Source: CAADGU01 sp964581605 (GTDB taxonomy: Bacteria > Chloroflexota > Anaerolineae > Promineifilales > Promineifilaceae). From it: a stretch of DNA of 18,275 nucleotides. A model generated the notes under the pieces. It ran no database searches and was not told the DNA's origin. It saw nothing but the letters and a program-made list of their open reading frames with translations. The stretch spans positions 1 to 18,275 of the forward strand of contig CAZOPF010000106.1 of the NCBI GenBank assembly GCA_964581605.1, in the 5' to 3' direction. Positions 13,301 to 18,275 of the stretch are shown in pieces; positions within the stretch are counted from its first letter, which is position 1, and every line of letters begins with the position of its first letter. Position numbers and translations under genes: made by a program.

Positions 13301-14696
13301 GGAGAATGGGGTGGAGGGCACGGCCGTATACATCTATGGCGAGGGCTGGAACTTTGGCGAAGTGGCGGACAATGCCCGGGGCGTTAACGCCACGCAGATG
13401 AACATGGGCGGCACAGGCATCGGCACGTTTAATGACCGTATCCGCGACGCTATTCGCGGCGGCAACCCCTTTGGCGATTACCAAAAACAGGGCTTCATCA
13501 ATGGCCTTTATTATGACCCGAACGAGATTGACCAGGGCAGCCCGGAACAGCAGTTGGCCCGCCTGCTGGAACTGACCGACCATATTCGCGTGGGGTTGGC
13601 CGGGAATCTGGAAGATTTTGAATTTGTAGGTGCGGACGGGGAAATGACCACAGGGCGGGAAGTGCTGTACAACGGCCAGTTTGCCGGGTATGCACACGAC
13701 CCGCAGGAGACGATCAATTATGCGTCCGCCCATGACAACGAGACGCTTTTTGACGCGATCCAGTACAAAGCGCCGCTGACGGCAACGCCAGCCGACCGGG
13801 CGCGTATGCAACAAATGGCGCTCAGTCTGGTGATGTTGGGGCAGGGTGTACCCTTCTTCCATGCGGGCAGTGACTTGCTGCGCTCGAAGGATTTTGACCG
13901 CGACAGCTATAACTCCGGCGATTGGTTTAACCGCCTGGACTTCAGCTATGAGACAAACAATTGGGGCATGGGGCTGCCGGTTGCCAGCAAGAACCAGGAG
14001 AACTGGCCGCTACAGCAGCCACTATTGGCTGATCCGACGTTGGCCCCAGATGGGGAGTTGATCCGGCAAACGGCCGTGCATTTCCAGACGATGTTGCAAT
14101 TACGCCGCAGTTCGCCGCTGTTCCGGCTGCAAACGGCCGATGAAATCATGGCCCGTTTGCAGTTTTACAACACCGGCCCAGAGCAGATACCGGGGCTGAT
14201 TGTGATGAGTCTGTCTGATCAGGTAGGGGCGGATTTAGACCCGCAGTTTGACCGGATCGTGGTGCTGTTTAATGCCAACGACGAAGCGCAAACGTTCACG
14301 CTGGCTGAAGTGGCGGGGGCGGAAATGGTGTTACATCCGGTGTTGGCGGCCAGCAGCGACGGCCGTTACACGGAAATGTCCTACAATGCGACTTCTGGTA
14401 CATTTGCCTTGCCGGGGCGGAGTACGGCCGTGTTTGTGCTGCCGGAGGTGGTAGAGGAAGCGGCGGAAGTGGCGGAAGAAGGGAGTGAAGAGGTGGCGGC
14501 GGAGGCAACGGCCGTGACAGAGACAGTGGAAGGGGAGACGGCCGTGACTCCTGAACCGGAACCGACAGCCACGCCAGCCACAGCCGGTGATAACGAAGCT
14601 GGTTTGCCTGCCTGGCTGGCCGTGGCGGGCATTGGCGGGGTTGTGGTGCTCGTTTTGGTTTGGTACGGCCGTTGGCGAAATCGGAAACAGTCGTAA
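10374..14696 (+). CDS. pulA: Secreted, membrane-anchored type I pullulanase (GH13) with four X25-like modules
   Basis: GAGGAG nine bases before the ATG at 10374 sets the start, giving 1440 residues; an in-frame ATG at 10302 is less likely. Domains in order: signal peptide (about 1-37, ending near THAQ); four X25-like beta modules of about 100 residues (about 47-145, 149-245, 276-374, 378-475), each with a close Cys pair; a CBM48-type domain (about 600-715); the GH13 barrel; a beta C-terminal domain; an acidic Glu/Ala/Thr/Pro linker; and a final membrane helix (about 1410-1431) with basic tail. Pullulanase signatures are YELHLRDFS, FNWGYDP, DVVYNH (D880), GFRFDLMGHH (nucleophile D953), YGEGW (acid/base E990) and SAHDN (D1121). 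It should hydrolyse alpha-1,6 branches of pullulan, starch or glycogen outside the cell. No other saccharolytic gene is adjacent. Confidence 0.95.
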   Translation: MMKQSHNPYQYSLYLLFLAVLLLAFTAVTTLTHAQSDDPAAIPPPDSVTIAGTIQPQLGCSGEWNTTCAESQLVYSSEDDLWLATFDLTAGEYEYKAALNGSWDDNYGLNAEYYGPNIPLTVAEDGPVTFWYDHKTRWVSDNVNSLLANVPGSFQDEIGCPGDWLPDCLRSLLQDPNGDGIYTFITALIPAGEYEAKVAVGQSWDENYGADGVADGANIPFTVGEGQAVIFSFDPATKAITIETTDEIPAGLVTELDPVGGSGGGLPAPAASFPDLVVIPGTIQSVLGCSGDWQPECEATALVFDEQDQVWTAVFAIPAGSYEYKVALNGSWNVNFGLNAEPGGANIPLELAEETAVTYLFDHNTGWVADSVNNLIANVPGDFQSELGCPDDWQPDCLRSWLQDPDGDGTFTFQTVSIPAGSYEAKVAVGQSWDENYGEGGAAGGANIPFAVPEDGTLVTFTWNSGSKLLTIGVGADAGPKGNLAEQRAHWVREDLILWDVDATEGNQYFFHYDPAGNAFSLTPTGMSGGTAVPLTVLPDGVPDDIAARFPHLRNMVALQLAAEDLGFVRVALKGQTAVSAQTADGQMLDATGLQIPGVLDDLYAYDGDLGVTWDGDTPTLRVWAPTARLVRLHLFDDSNPDTRAQVSPMRVDPNTGVWSITGEPDWKYKYYLYEVQVYVPSEGSVQTNLVTDPYSLSLAQNSARSQIVDLHDPALMPAGWDSLEKPALAAPEDIVIYELHLRDFSVYDPTVPDELKGTYLAFTLADSLGMTHLRRLAEAGLTHIHLLPTFDIATINEDTTAWQSPSFDELAGFPPDSEEQQALVEATAETDGFNWGYDPFHYTVPEGSYATNPDGAQRILEVRQMVQALNQSGLRLVMDVVYNHTNAAGQSDFSVLDRIVPGYYHRLNAAGKVERSTCCANTASEHAMMQKLMIDSVLTWAEAYQVDGFRFDLMGHHMKEDMLAVRAALDGLTLAENGVEGTAVYIYGEGWNFGEVADNARGVNATQMNMGGTGIGTFNDRIRDAIRGGNPFGDYQKQGFINGLYYDPNEIDQGSPEQQLARLLELTDHIRVGLAGNLEDFEFVGADGEMTTGREVLYNGQFAGYAHDPQETINYASAHDNETLFDAIQYKAPLTATPADRARMQQMALSLVMLGQGVPFFHAGSDLLRSKDFDRDSYNSGDWFNRLDFSYETNNWGMGLPVASKNQENWPLQQPLLADPTLAPDGELIRQTAVHFQTMLQLRRSSPLFRLQTADEIMARLQFYNTGPEQIPGLIVMSLSDQVGADLDPQFDRIVVLFNANDEAQTFTLAEVAGAEMVLHPVLAASSDGRYTEMSYNATSGTFALPGRSTAVFVLPEVVEEAAEVAEEGSEEVAAEATAVTETVEGETAVTPEPEPTATPATAGDNEAGLPAWLAVAGIGGVVVLVLVWYGRWRNRKQS

Positions 14697-14702
14697 CTAT
14701 TT

Positions 14703-14762
14703 ACCGCAAAGAACGCGAAGGACGCGAAGTTTTCTCTTTGCGCCCTTTGCCTCCTTTGCGGT
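14703..14762. repeat. Dispersed-type CGCAAAG hairpin repeat
   Basis: Left arm 14703-14729 and right arm 14736-14762 pair at 22 of 27 positions, plus two G-T wobbles, around a 6-nt TTTTCT loop. The arms consist of repeated GCAAAG/GCGAAG words. Elements built of such words are known as dispersed intergenic repeats in several bacterial phyla. It sits six bp after the pullulanase stop and could end or protect its transcript. Confidence 0.7.
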
Positions 14763-14791
14763 TTAATCCTATGGAAATGGAGGAATCAATT

Positions 14792-14974
14792 ATGTTTTCT
14801 GCAGAAGCAGTCACACAGGCAGTATCTATCTGGTTGGGGGCGGCGGCCGTGGGGCTGGCCTTTGCCTTGCTCGTCGCCATGTTTACGCCGCGCAGCAGCC
14901 ACACGGCCGAGGCCCATGACGAACATGCGGCACACGGCCACGATGAACACACCCATGACGAAGCGCATCATTGA
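14792..14974 (+). CDS. Small single-pass membrane protein with His-rich C-terminal tail
   Basis: The chosen ATG at 14792 follows GGAGGA by seven bases, so the 60-residue reading is preferred over longer in-frame versions that run through the upstream hairpin repeat. Residues about 1-12 are a short N-terminal segment. Residues about 13-31 (SIWLGAAAVGLAFALLVAMF) form one membrane helix. The last 25 residues hold nine His with interspersed Asp and Glu (AHDEH, HGHDEHTHDE), which suggests divalent metal (Zn, Ni, Co or Cu) binding or buffering. No recognised family. It lies 95 bp after the pullulanase gene, separated by a hairpin repeat, and is followed by a second hairpin before gyrB. It may be an independent short transcript or read through from upstream. 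The tail would be cytoplasmic or external depending on orientation, which is not resolved. Confidence 0.7.
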   Translation: MFSAEAVTQAVSIWLGAAAVGLAFALLVAMFTPRSSHTAEAHDEHAAHGHDEHTHDEAHH

Positions 14975-14990
14975 GTGACGGCCGTTAGCC

Positions 14991-15024
14991 GAAGTCCGAG
15001 GCTGGAAGCCGGTCTTCGGACTTC
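14991..15024 (+). terminator. Stem-loop after the His-rich protein gene
   Basis: GAAGTCCGAGG (14991-15001) and CTTCGGACTTC (15014-15024) pair with a single mismatch around a 12-nt loop. It begins 17 bp after the stop codon at 14974. There is no following T-run, so termination would not be classically intrinsic; it may instead be a dispersed palindromic repeat. Confidence 0.45.
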
Positions 15025-15099
15025 ATTGCCAACCCCCTGTCCCGATCCTGAGAAAAGTCAACATAATATCTTGTCTTAGTCGCTTGCCTAGAACAAATG

Positions 15100-15108
15100 T
15101 GGTAAAAT
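15100..15108 (+). promoter_or_regulatory. Candidate extended -10 promoter of gyrB
   Basis: TGGTAAAAT is an extended -10 of the same form as that before the YqiJ-like gene. The -35 region is weak (TTGCCT at 15084 is only 13 bp away). A start near 15115 would leave a leader of about 40 nt that includes the Shine-Dalgarno GAGGAA. Confidence 0.4.
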
Positions 15109-15154
15109 TACACCTTGTTAACTGCGGGCAATGATAGCTGATTGAGGAAAAATT

Positions 15155-17086
15155 ATGGCAAAGACAGAGGCAGAAAAACAGTACGACGCCGGTAATATCC
15201 AGGTGCTCAAAGGGCTGGAGGCGGTGCGCCGCCGCCCTGGCATGTATATCGGCGGTACGGACATTAAGGCGCTGCACCATCTGGTGACAGAAATTGTAGA
15301 CAACTCCATTGACGAGGCGCTGGCTGGCCGTTGCGACCGCATTGAAGTCGTCATTCACCCAGACGAAAGCATCAGCGTGACGGATAATGGCGTGGGTATT
15401 CCCGTGGCGCTGCACCCCACGGAAAAGGTGTCGGCGTTGGAACTGGTGCATACCACATTGCACGCCGGTGGCAAATTTGACAATGCCGCCTATAAGGTAT
15501 CTGGTGGGTTGCATGGGGTAGGGGCGGCGGCCGTGAATGCGCTGTCGGAGTGGATGGAGGTGTATGTCCGCCGCGAAGGGCATCTCTGGTTTCAACGTTA
15601 CCATCGCGGTGTGCCGCAAGAACCGGTAAAGAAGCTGCGCCGACTCAAAAATGAGGACATCACCGGCACGACCACCCATTTTAAGTTTGACCCGATTATT
15701 TTTGAACAAGACGCCTCCTTCAAATTTGAGACCTTGATGAACCATTTCCGGGAAATTGCCTTTGTCACCAGCGGCGTTTTCCTGAGTCTGCGAGATGAAC
15801 GGCCGGATCCACACCGCGAGATGAGCTTTTATTTTGAAGGTGGGGTGAAGTCGTTTGTGCGTTACCTGAATCGGAACCGCAAGGCGCTCCATGACCCCGT
15901 TTATGCTCATAAGGAAACGGATAACATTGATGTGGAGATTGCCCTGCAATTTACCGAAGGTATTTCTGTTTCTGAGTACTCATTTGCGAACACGATTCAC
16001 ACACCAGATGGGGGGACGCACCAATCCGGGTTGCGCTCGGCCGTCACGCGCGTGATCAATAATTATGCCCGTAAAAATGGGTATTTGAAGGAGAAGGATA
16101 AAAACTTTTCCAGCGATGATACACATGAGGGTTTAACGGCCGTTGTCAGCATCAAACACCCTGACCCCCAATTTGAAAGCCAGACCAAAGTGAAATTGAT
16201 GAACGCCGAAGTGGCCGGGATCGTCACTTCGGTGGCCGGAGATGCCTTTTCCGCCTACCTGGAAGAGAATCCGCGCGAAGCCAAGAAAATTATCGAACGC
16301 TGCCTGACGTCCAGCCGTGCCCGCGACGCTGCCCGCAAAGCGCGGGAACTGGTGATGCGTAAGAGTGCGCTGGAAAGCCTGACGCTGCCCGGCAAACTGG
16401 CCGACTGCTCTGAGCGTGACCCGGCCAAATGTGAACTGTACATTGTGGAAGGTGACTCGGCCGGTGGTTCGGCCAAACAGGGGCGCGACCGCCATTTCCA
16501 GGCCATCCTGCCCTTGCGCGGCAAAATTTTGAACACAGAACGCGCCCGGCTAGACAAGATTCTGGCGAATAATGAAGTGAAAGCGATGATTGCGGCGCTG
16601 GGTGTGGGCATTGGGGATACATTTGACCTGGGTAATTTGCGGTACGGCCGTATCATCATCATGTGCGACGCCGACGTAGACGGCAGCCATATTCGCACCC
16701 TGCTGCTCACCTTCTTCTTTCGTTACATGCCCGACCTGATCGAAAACGGCCATCTCTTCATTGCCCAGCCGCCGCTGTACCGTATCAAAACAGGCAAAGA
16801 GTTGCAATATGCCTACTCCGAAGGTGAGCAGGCGAATCTGCTGAAGATGCTGCAAAAAGAGAGCAAAAAATACGACATTCAGCGGTACAAGGGTCTGGGG
16901 GAGATGAACCCGGATCAGTTGTGGGAAACGACGATGGACCCGGCCAACCGGGTCTTGTTGCAAGTAAACATTGAAGATGCGGTGGTGGCGGACAAGACCT
17001 TTGACATGCTGATGGGGTCCGAAGTTGGCCCCCGCAAACGTTTCATCATGACCCACTCCAACGAAGTCCGTAATCTGGATGTGTAG
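15155..17086 (+). CDS. gyrB: DNA gyrase subunit B
   Basis: The 643-residue protein is the usual length for GyrB lacking the proteobacterial C-terminal insertion. It has the GHKL ATPase domain (N50 in EIVDNSIDEA, DNGVGIP at 77-83, GGLHGVG at 117-123), the transducer domain and the TOPRIM domain. TOPRIM residues are EGDSAGG (catalytic E432) followed by PLRGKILN, and the metal-binding DADVDGSH (D505, D507). The C-terminus contains YKGLGEMNPDQLWETTMDP. With GyrA it introduces negative supercoils using ATP. The PLRGKILN/KMIAALG-type TOPRIM sequence favours GyrB over ParE, though ParE is not fully excluded. GAGGAA lies six bases before the ATG. It is not next to recF, dnaN or gyrA. A terminator-like hairpin follows 110 bp downstream. 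It carries only two ACGGCCGT octamers in 1.9 kb. Confidence 0.96.
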   Translation: MAKTEAEKQYDAGNIQVLKGLEAVRRRPGMYIGGTDIKALHHLVTEIVDNSIDEALAGRCDRIEVVIHPDESISVTDNGVGIPVALHPTEKVSALELVHTTLHAGGKFDNAAYKVSGGLHGVGAAAVNALSEWMEVYVRREGHLWFQRYHRGVPQEPVKKLRRLKNEDITGTTTHFKFDPIIFEQDASFKFETLMNHFREIAFVTSGVFLSLRDERPDPHREMSFYFEGGVKSFVRYLNRNRKALHDPVYAHKETDNIDVEIALQFTEGISVSEYSFANTIHTPDGGTHQSGLRSAVTRVINNYARKNGYLKEKDKNFSSDDTHEGLTAVVSIKHPDPQFESQTKVKLMNAEVAGIVTSVAGDAFSAYLEENPREAKKIIERCLTSSRARDAARKARELVMRKSALESLTLPGKLADCSERDPAKCELYIVEGDSAGGSAKQGRDRHFQAILPLRGKILNTERARLDKILANNEVKAMIAALGVGIGDTFDLGNLRYGRIIIMCDADVDGSHIRTLLLTFFFRYMPDLIENGHLFIAQPPLYRIKTGKELQYAYSEGEQANLLKMLQKESKKYDIQRYKGLGEMNPDQLWETTMDPANRVLLQVNIEDAVVADKTFDMLMGSEVGPRKRFIMTHSNEVRNLDV

Positions 17087-17195
17087 TTTATACGGGCAAT
17101 TAAGTGGGGAGATTGTAAAGAAGTACGGCCCGAAGCCGCTGCGTGGCTGCCATGCCGTTCGCCGGCACTCCGTACAATTAGCCTAATCGTGCTTT

Positions 17196-17223
17196 GACTA
17201 GCCAGGGGGCAGGTCGCTTTTTT
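17196..17223 (+). terminator. Probable Rho-independent terminator of gyrB
   Basis: GACTAGCC (17196-17203) pairs with GGCAGGTC (17208-17215), with one mismatch and one wobble, around an AGGG loop. GC and then six Ts (17218-17223) follow. The orientation suits gyrB. Confidence 0.55.
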
Positions 17224-17285
17224 GTTCTGAGTATGATGGGAAGGGAGGCTGGTCTGCCACGCCTCATTTTGCGCTCCAATTGAAA

Positions 17286-17326
17286 ATAAGCCACATAGAG
17301 ATTATAATAATCTTCATGTGGCTTAT
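17286..17326. repeat. Long near-perfect hairpin in the gyrB downstream spacer
   Basis: ATAAGCCACAT (17286-17296) pairs perfectly with ATGTGGCTTAT (17316-17326). After one mismatch, GAGATTA pairs with TAATCTT (one wobble) around a TAA loop, giving a 19-position stem. No T-run follows either arm. The spacer 17087-17358 otherwise holds only the gyrB terminator and a weak GTACGG/CCGTAC pairing at 17123-17175. Confidence 0.8.
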
Positions 17327-17373
17327 GGTGACATGAAAAGGTTGATTCCTGAAAATGTTTGTCAATCGTACCC

Positions 17374-17580
17374 ATGAACTGGCTTTTTTATCGCAATTTG
17401 TTCCTCTCCGGTTTTGTCTTGGCGGCCACGTATCCAGAGCGAACGGCCGATTTTGCGGCTATCGGCATGATGGTGGCACTCTCCATCTTGTTGGGCTGCG
17501 GTTCTGGCTTGTTTCAGTTGGCTCGTTTGTTCTTGTCCCCTGATAAGCAACCGCCCAACAGCCTGGCGCAACGCTCTTAG
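17374..17580 (+). CDS. Hypothetical small membrane protein (doubtful)
   Basis: From the ATG at 17374 the frame encodes 68 residues with two hydrophobic stretches: WLFYRNLFLSGFVLAA near the N-terminus, and AAIGMMVALSILLGCGSGLF followed by QLARLF. The tail is short and polar. In-frame starts at 17359 (TTG) and 17374 both lack a Shine-Dalgarno. No family is recognised. In favour: the product would look like a small two-helix membrane protein, and there is a hydrophobic pattern typical of real proteins. Against: short length, no ribosome-binding site, and a position between non-coding repeats. If it is not real, 17087-17706 is a 620-bp gene-free stretch holding a terminator, a hairpin and a 7-bp repeat array. 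Confidence 0.3.
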   Translation: MNWLFYRNLFLSGFVLAATYPERTADFAAIGMMVALSILLGCGSGLFQLARLFLSPDKQPPNSLAQRS

Positions 17581-17671
17581 CCAAATAGGGGCTGGTAGCT
17601 TTTGTAATACGTTGACCTCACCGGTCGCACCCTCTCAGCGGCCGTTTCACACTTCCCTCTCTCCCCCACCA

Positions 17672-17713
17672 CTGCTAACTGCTCACTGCTCACTGTTCAC
17701 TGTTCACTACTCA
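17672..17713 (-). repeat. Period-7 array (TGAGCAG/TGAACAG)x6 at the end of the oxidoreductase gamma-subunit gene
   Basis: Plus-strand units are CTGCTAA, CTGCTCA, CTGCTCA, CTGTTCA, CTGTTCA and CTACTCA. The TAG stop codon of the minus-strand gene lies in the last of these. The heptamer is shared with the array at 6327-6368. Confidence 0.88.
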
Positions 17714-18261
17714 CTCATCACCTCCCCCACCGCCGCTTCCCACCCCGCCTGCAACACCCGCAAATTCGCCTCCACCAGGTGTTGTTTACTGGCCGGTAAA
17801 TGAGCAGCTAAGGTTTGCTGCACGGCCGTCAATGGCAGGAACGGCCGTCGCGCCAACAACGCCCCCACCGCCGCCACATTCATCATCTTTGGCGTGCCAT
17901 ACTCCTCCGCCAGCGCATTGGCAGGCAAATACACTGTTTCAATGTCAGCGCGGGTGGACACGGCCGTGACAATACTGCTGTTCACCACCAACAGCCCACC
18001 CGGTTTCACCAGCGGCTCATACTTCTCAAACGACGGCTGGTTCAGCACCACCGCCACATCCGGCTGCGCTACTATCGGCGCACCCACCGGCTCCTCACTC
18101 ACAATCACCGTGCAGTTGGCCGTACCGCCGCGCATCTCCGGGCCATACGACGGAATCCAGGTCACATGCCTCCCCTCATCCATGCCCGCATACGCCAACA
18201 ACTGCCCGGCAAACAACACCCCCTGCCCGCCAAATCCGGCAAAAATTATAGAAATTTCCAT
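17707..18261 (-). CDS. korC: 2-oxoacid:ferredoxin oxidoreductase gamma subunit (KorC-like)
   Basis: The ATG at 18261 follows GGAG by eight bases and gives 184 residues; an in-frame GTG at 18270 is less likely. The protein shows the gamma-domain pattern: IIFAGFGGQGVLFAGQLLAYAG at the start, then WIPSYGPEMRGG and TANCTVIVS, and PDVAVVLNQPSFEKY. This subunit pairs with the alpha and beta (thiamine diphosphate) subunits that oxidatively decarboxylate 2-oxoglutarate or other 2-oxoacids, making acyl-CoA and reduced ferredoxin. The PSYGPEMRGG sequence favours the 2-oxoglutarate or branched-chain type over pyruvate, without proof. A TGA at 18267-18269, just before the start, may be the stop codon of the upstream subunit gene, which implies an operon continuing beyond the right edge. 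Its own stop codon lies in a 7-bp repeat array. Confidence 0.9.
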   Translation of the reverse strand: MEISIIFAGFGGQGVLFAGQLLAYAGMDEGRHVTWIPSYGPEMRGGTANCTVIVSEEPVGAPIVAQPDVAVVLNQPSFEKYEPLVKPGGLLVVNSSIVTAVSTRADIETVYLPANALAEEYGTPKMMNVAAVGALLARRPFLPLTAVQQTLAAHLPASKQHLVEANLRVLQAGWEAAVGEVMSE

Positions 18262-18275
18262 TTCGATCACTCCGT

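Noticed and set aside
12825..13862. 345-residue minus-strand open frame opposite the pullulanase catalytic domain
   Set aside because: It lies fully inside a confidently identified gene, and its His/Arg/Val-rich composition is typical of a shadow frame.
15023..15949. 308-residue minus-strand open frame opposite the 5' part of gyrB
   Set aside because: It overlaps the conserved ATPase domain of gyrB and has no recognisable domain.
17123..17175. GTACGG/CCGTAC pairing after gyrB as a possible structured RNA
   Set aside because: Only a 6-bp outer stem with a 41-nt loop; inner pairings are weak and match no known RNA family.
17178..17375. 65-residue minus-strand open frame in the spacer after gyrB
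   Set aside because: It runs through the terminator and the long hairpin, lacks a Shine-Dalgarno and has no coherent composition.

Overview
The window looks like part of a draft (metagenome-assembled or scaffolded) chromosome of a free-living bacterium. The run of exactly 100 Ns at 8939-9038 is a scaffold gap. Base composition is moderately GC-rich. The gene set mixes a housekeeping gene (gyrB), a lipoprotein penicillin-binding protein, a secreted pullulanase with a C-terminal membrane anchor but no LPXTG signal, and a ferredoxin-dependent 2-oxoacid oxidoreductase subunit. Together with period-7 repeat arrays between genes, this suggests a Chloroflexota (Anaerolineae-like) genome. That placement is inference from general gene style; no rRNA or tRNA gene is visible to confirm it.

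Layout, left to right. (1) 1-2823: an 8-bp tandem array, a minus-strand J-domain/coiled-coil protein, a plus-strand metallophosphoesterase, and a minus-strand HD-domain phosphohydrolase. (2) 2993-9158, all minus strand, read right to left: a YqiJ/NfeD-like membrane protein (interrupted by the gap), a YqiK-type flotillin, a PspA/IM30-like coiled-coil protein, a small K+-channel-like protein with an unusual filter (SVGYAD), and a class B penicillin-binding protein made as a lipoprotein. The first four form a plausible envelope-stress or membrane-microdomain operon. (3) 9291-10154: a fumarylacetoacetate hydrolase-family enzyme on the minus strand, divergent from a large extracellular pullulanase (10374-14696). 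The pullulanase has four N-terminal X25-like modules formed by duplication of a two-module unit. (4) 14792-14974: a tiny His-rich single-pass membrane protein. (5) 15155-17086: gyrB with a probable Rho-independent terminator. (6) 17087-17706: mostly non-coding, with a strong hairpin and one doubtful small membrane ORF. (7) 17707-18261: the gamma subunit of a 2-oxoacid:ferredoxin oxidoreductase, whose partner subunits should lie just beyond the right edge.

Three sequence-level signals stand out beyond the genes. The palindromic octamer ACGGCCGT occurs about 40 times (hand count), where well under one is expected by chance, so it behaves like a HIP1-type genome signature. Several minus-strand genes end exactly inside arrays of about six 7-bp repeats whose first unit contains the stop codon. 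Several genes have extended -10 promoter-like motifs (TGnTAAAAT) only 8-9 nt from a start codon lacking a Shine-Dalgarno, which suggests leaderless mRNAs. No CRISPR array, insertion sequence, tRNA or rRNA was found.
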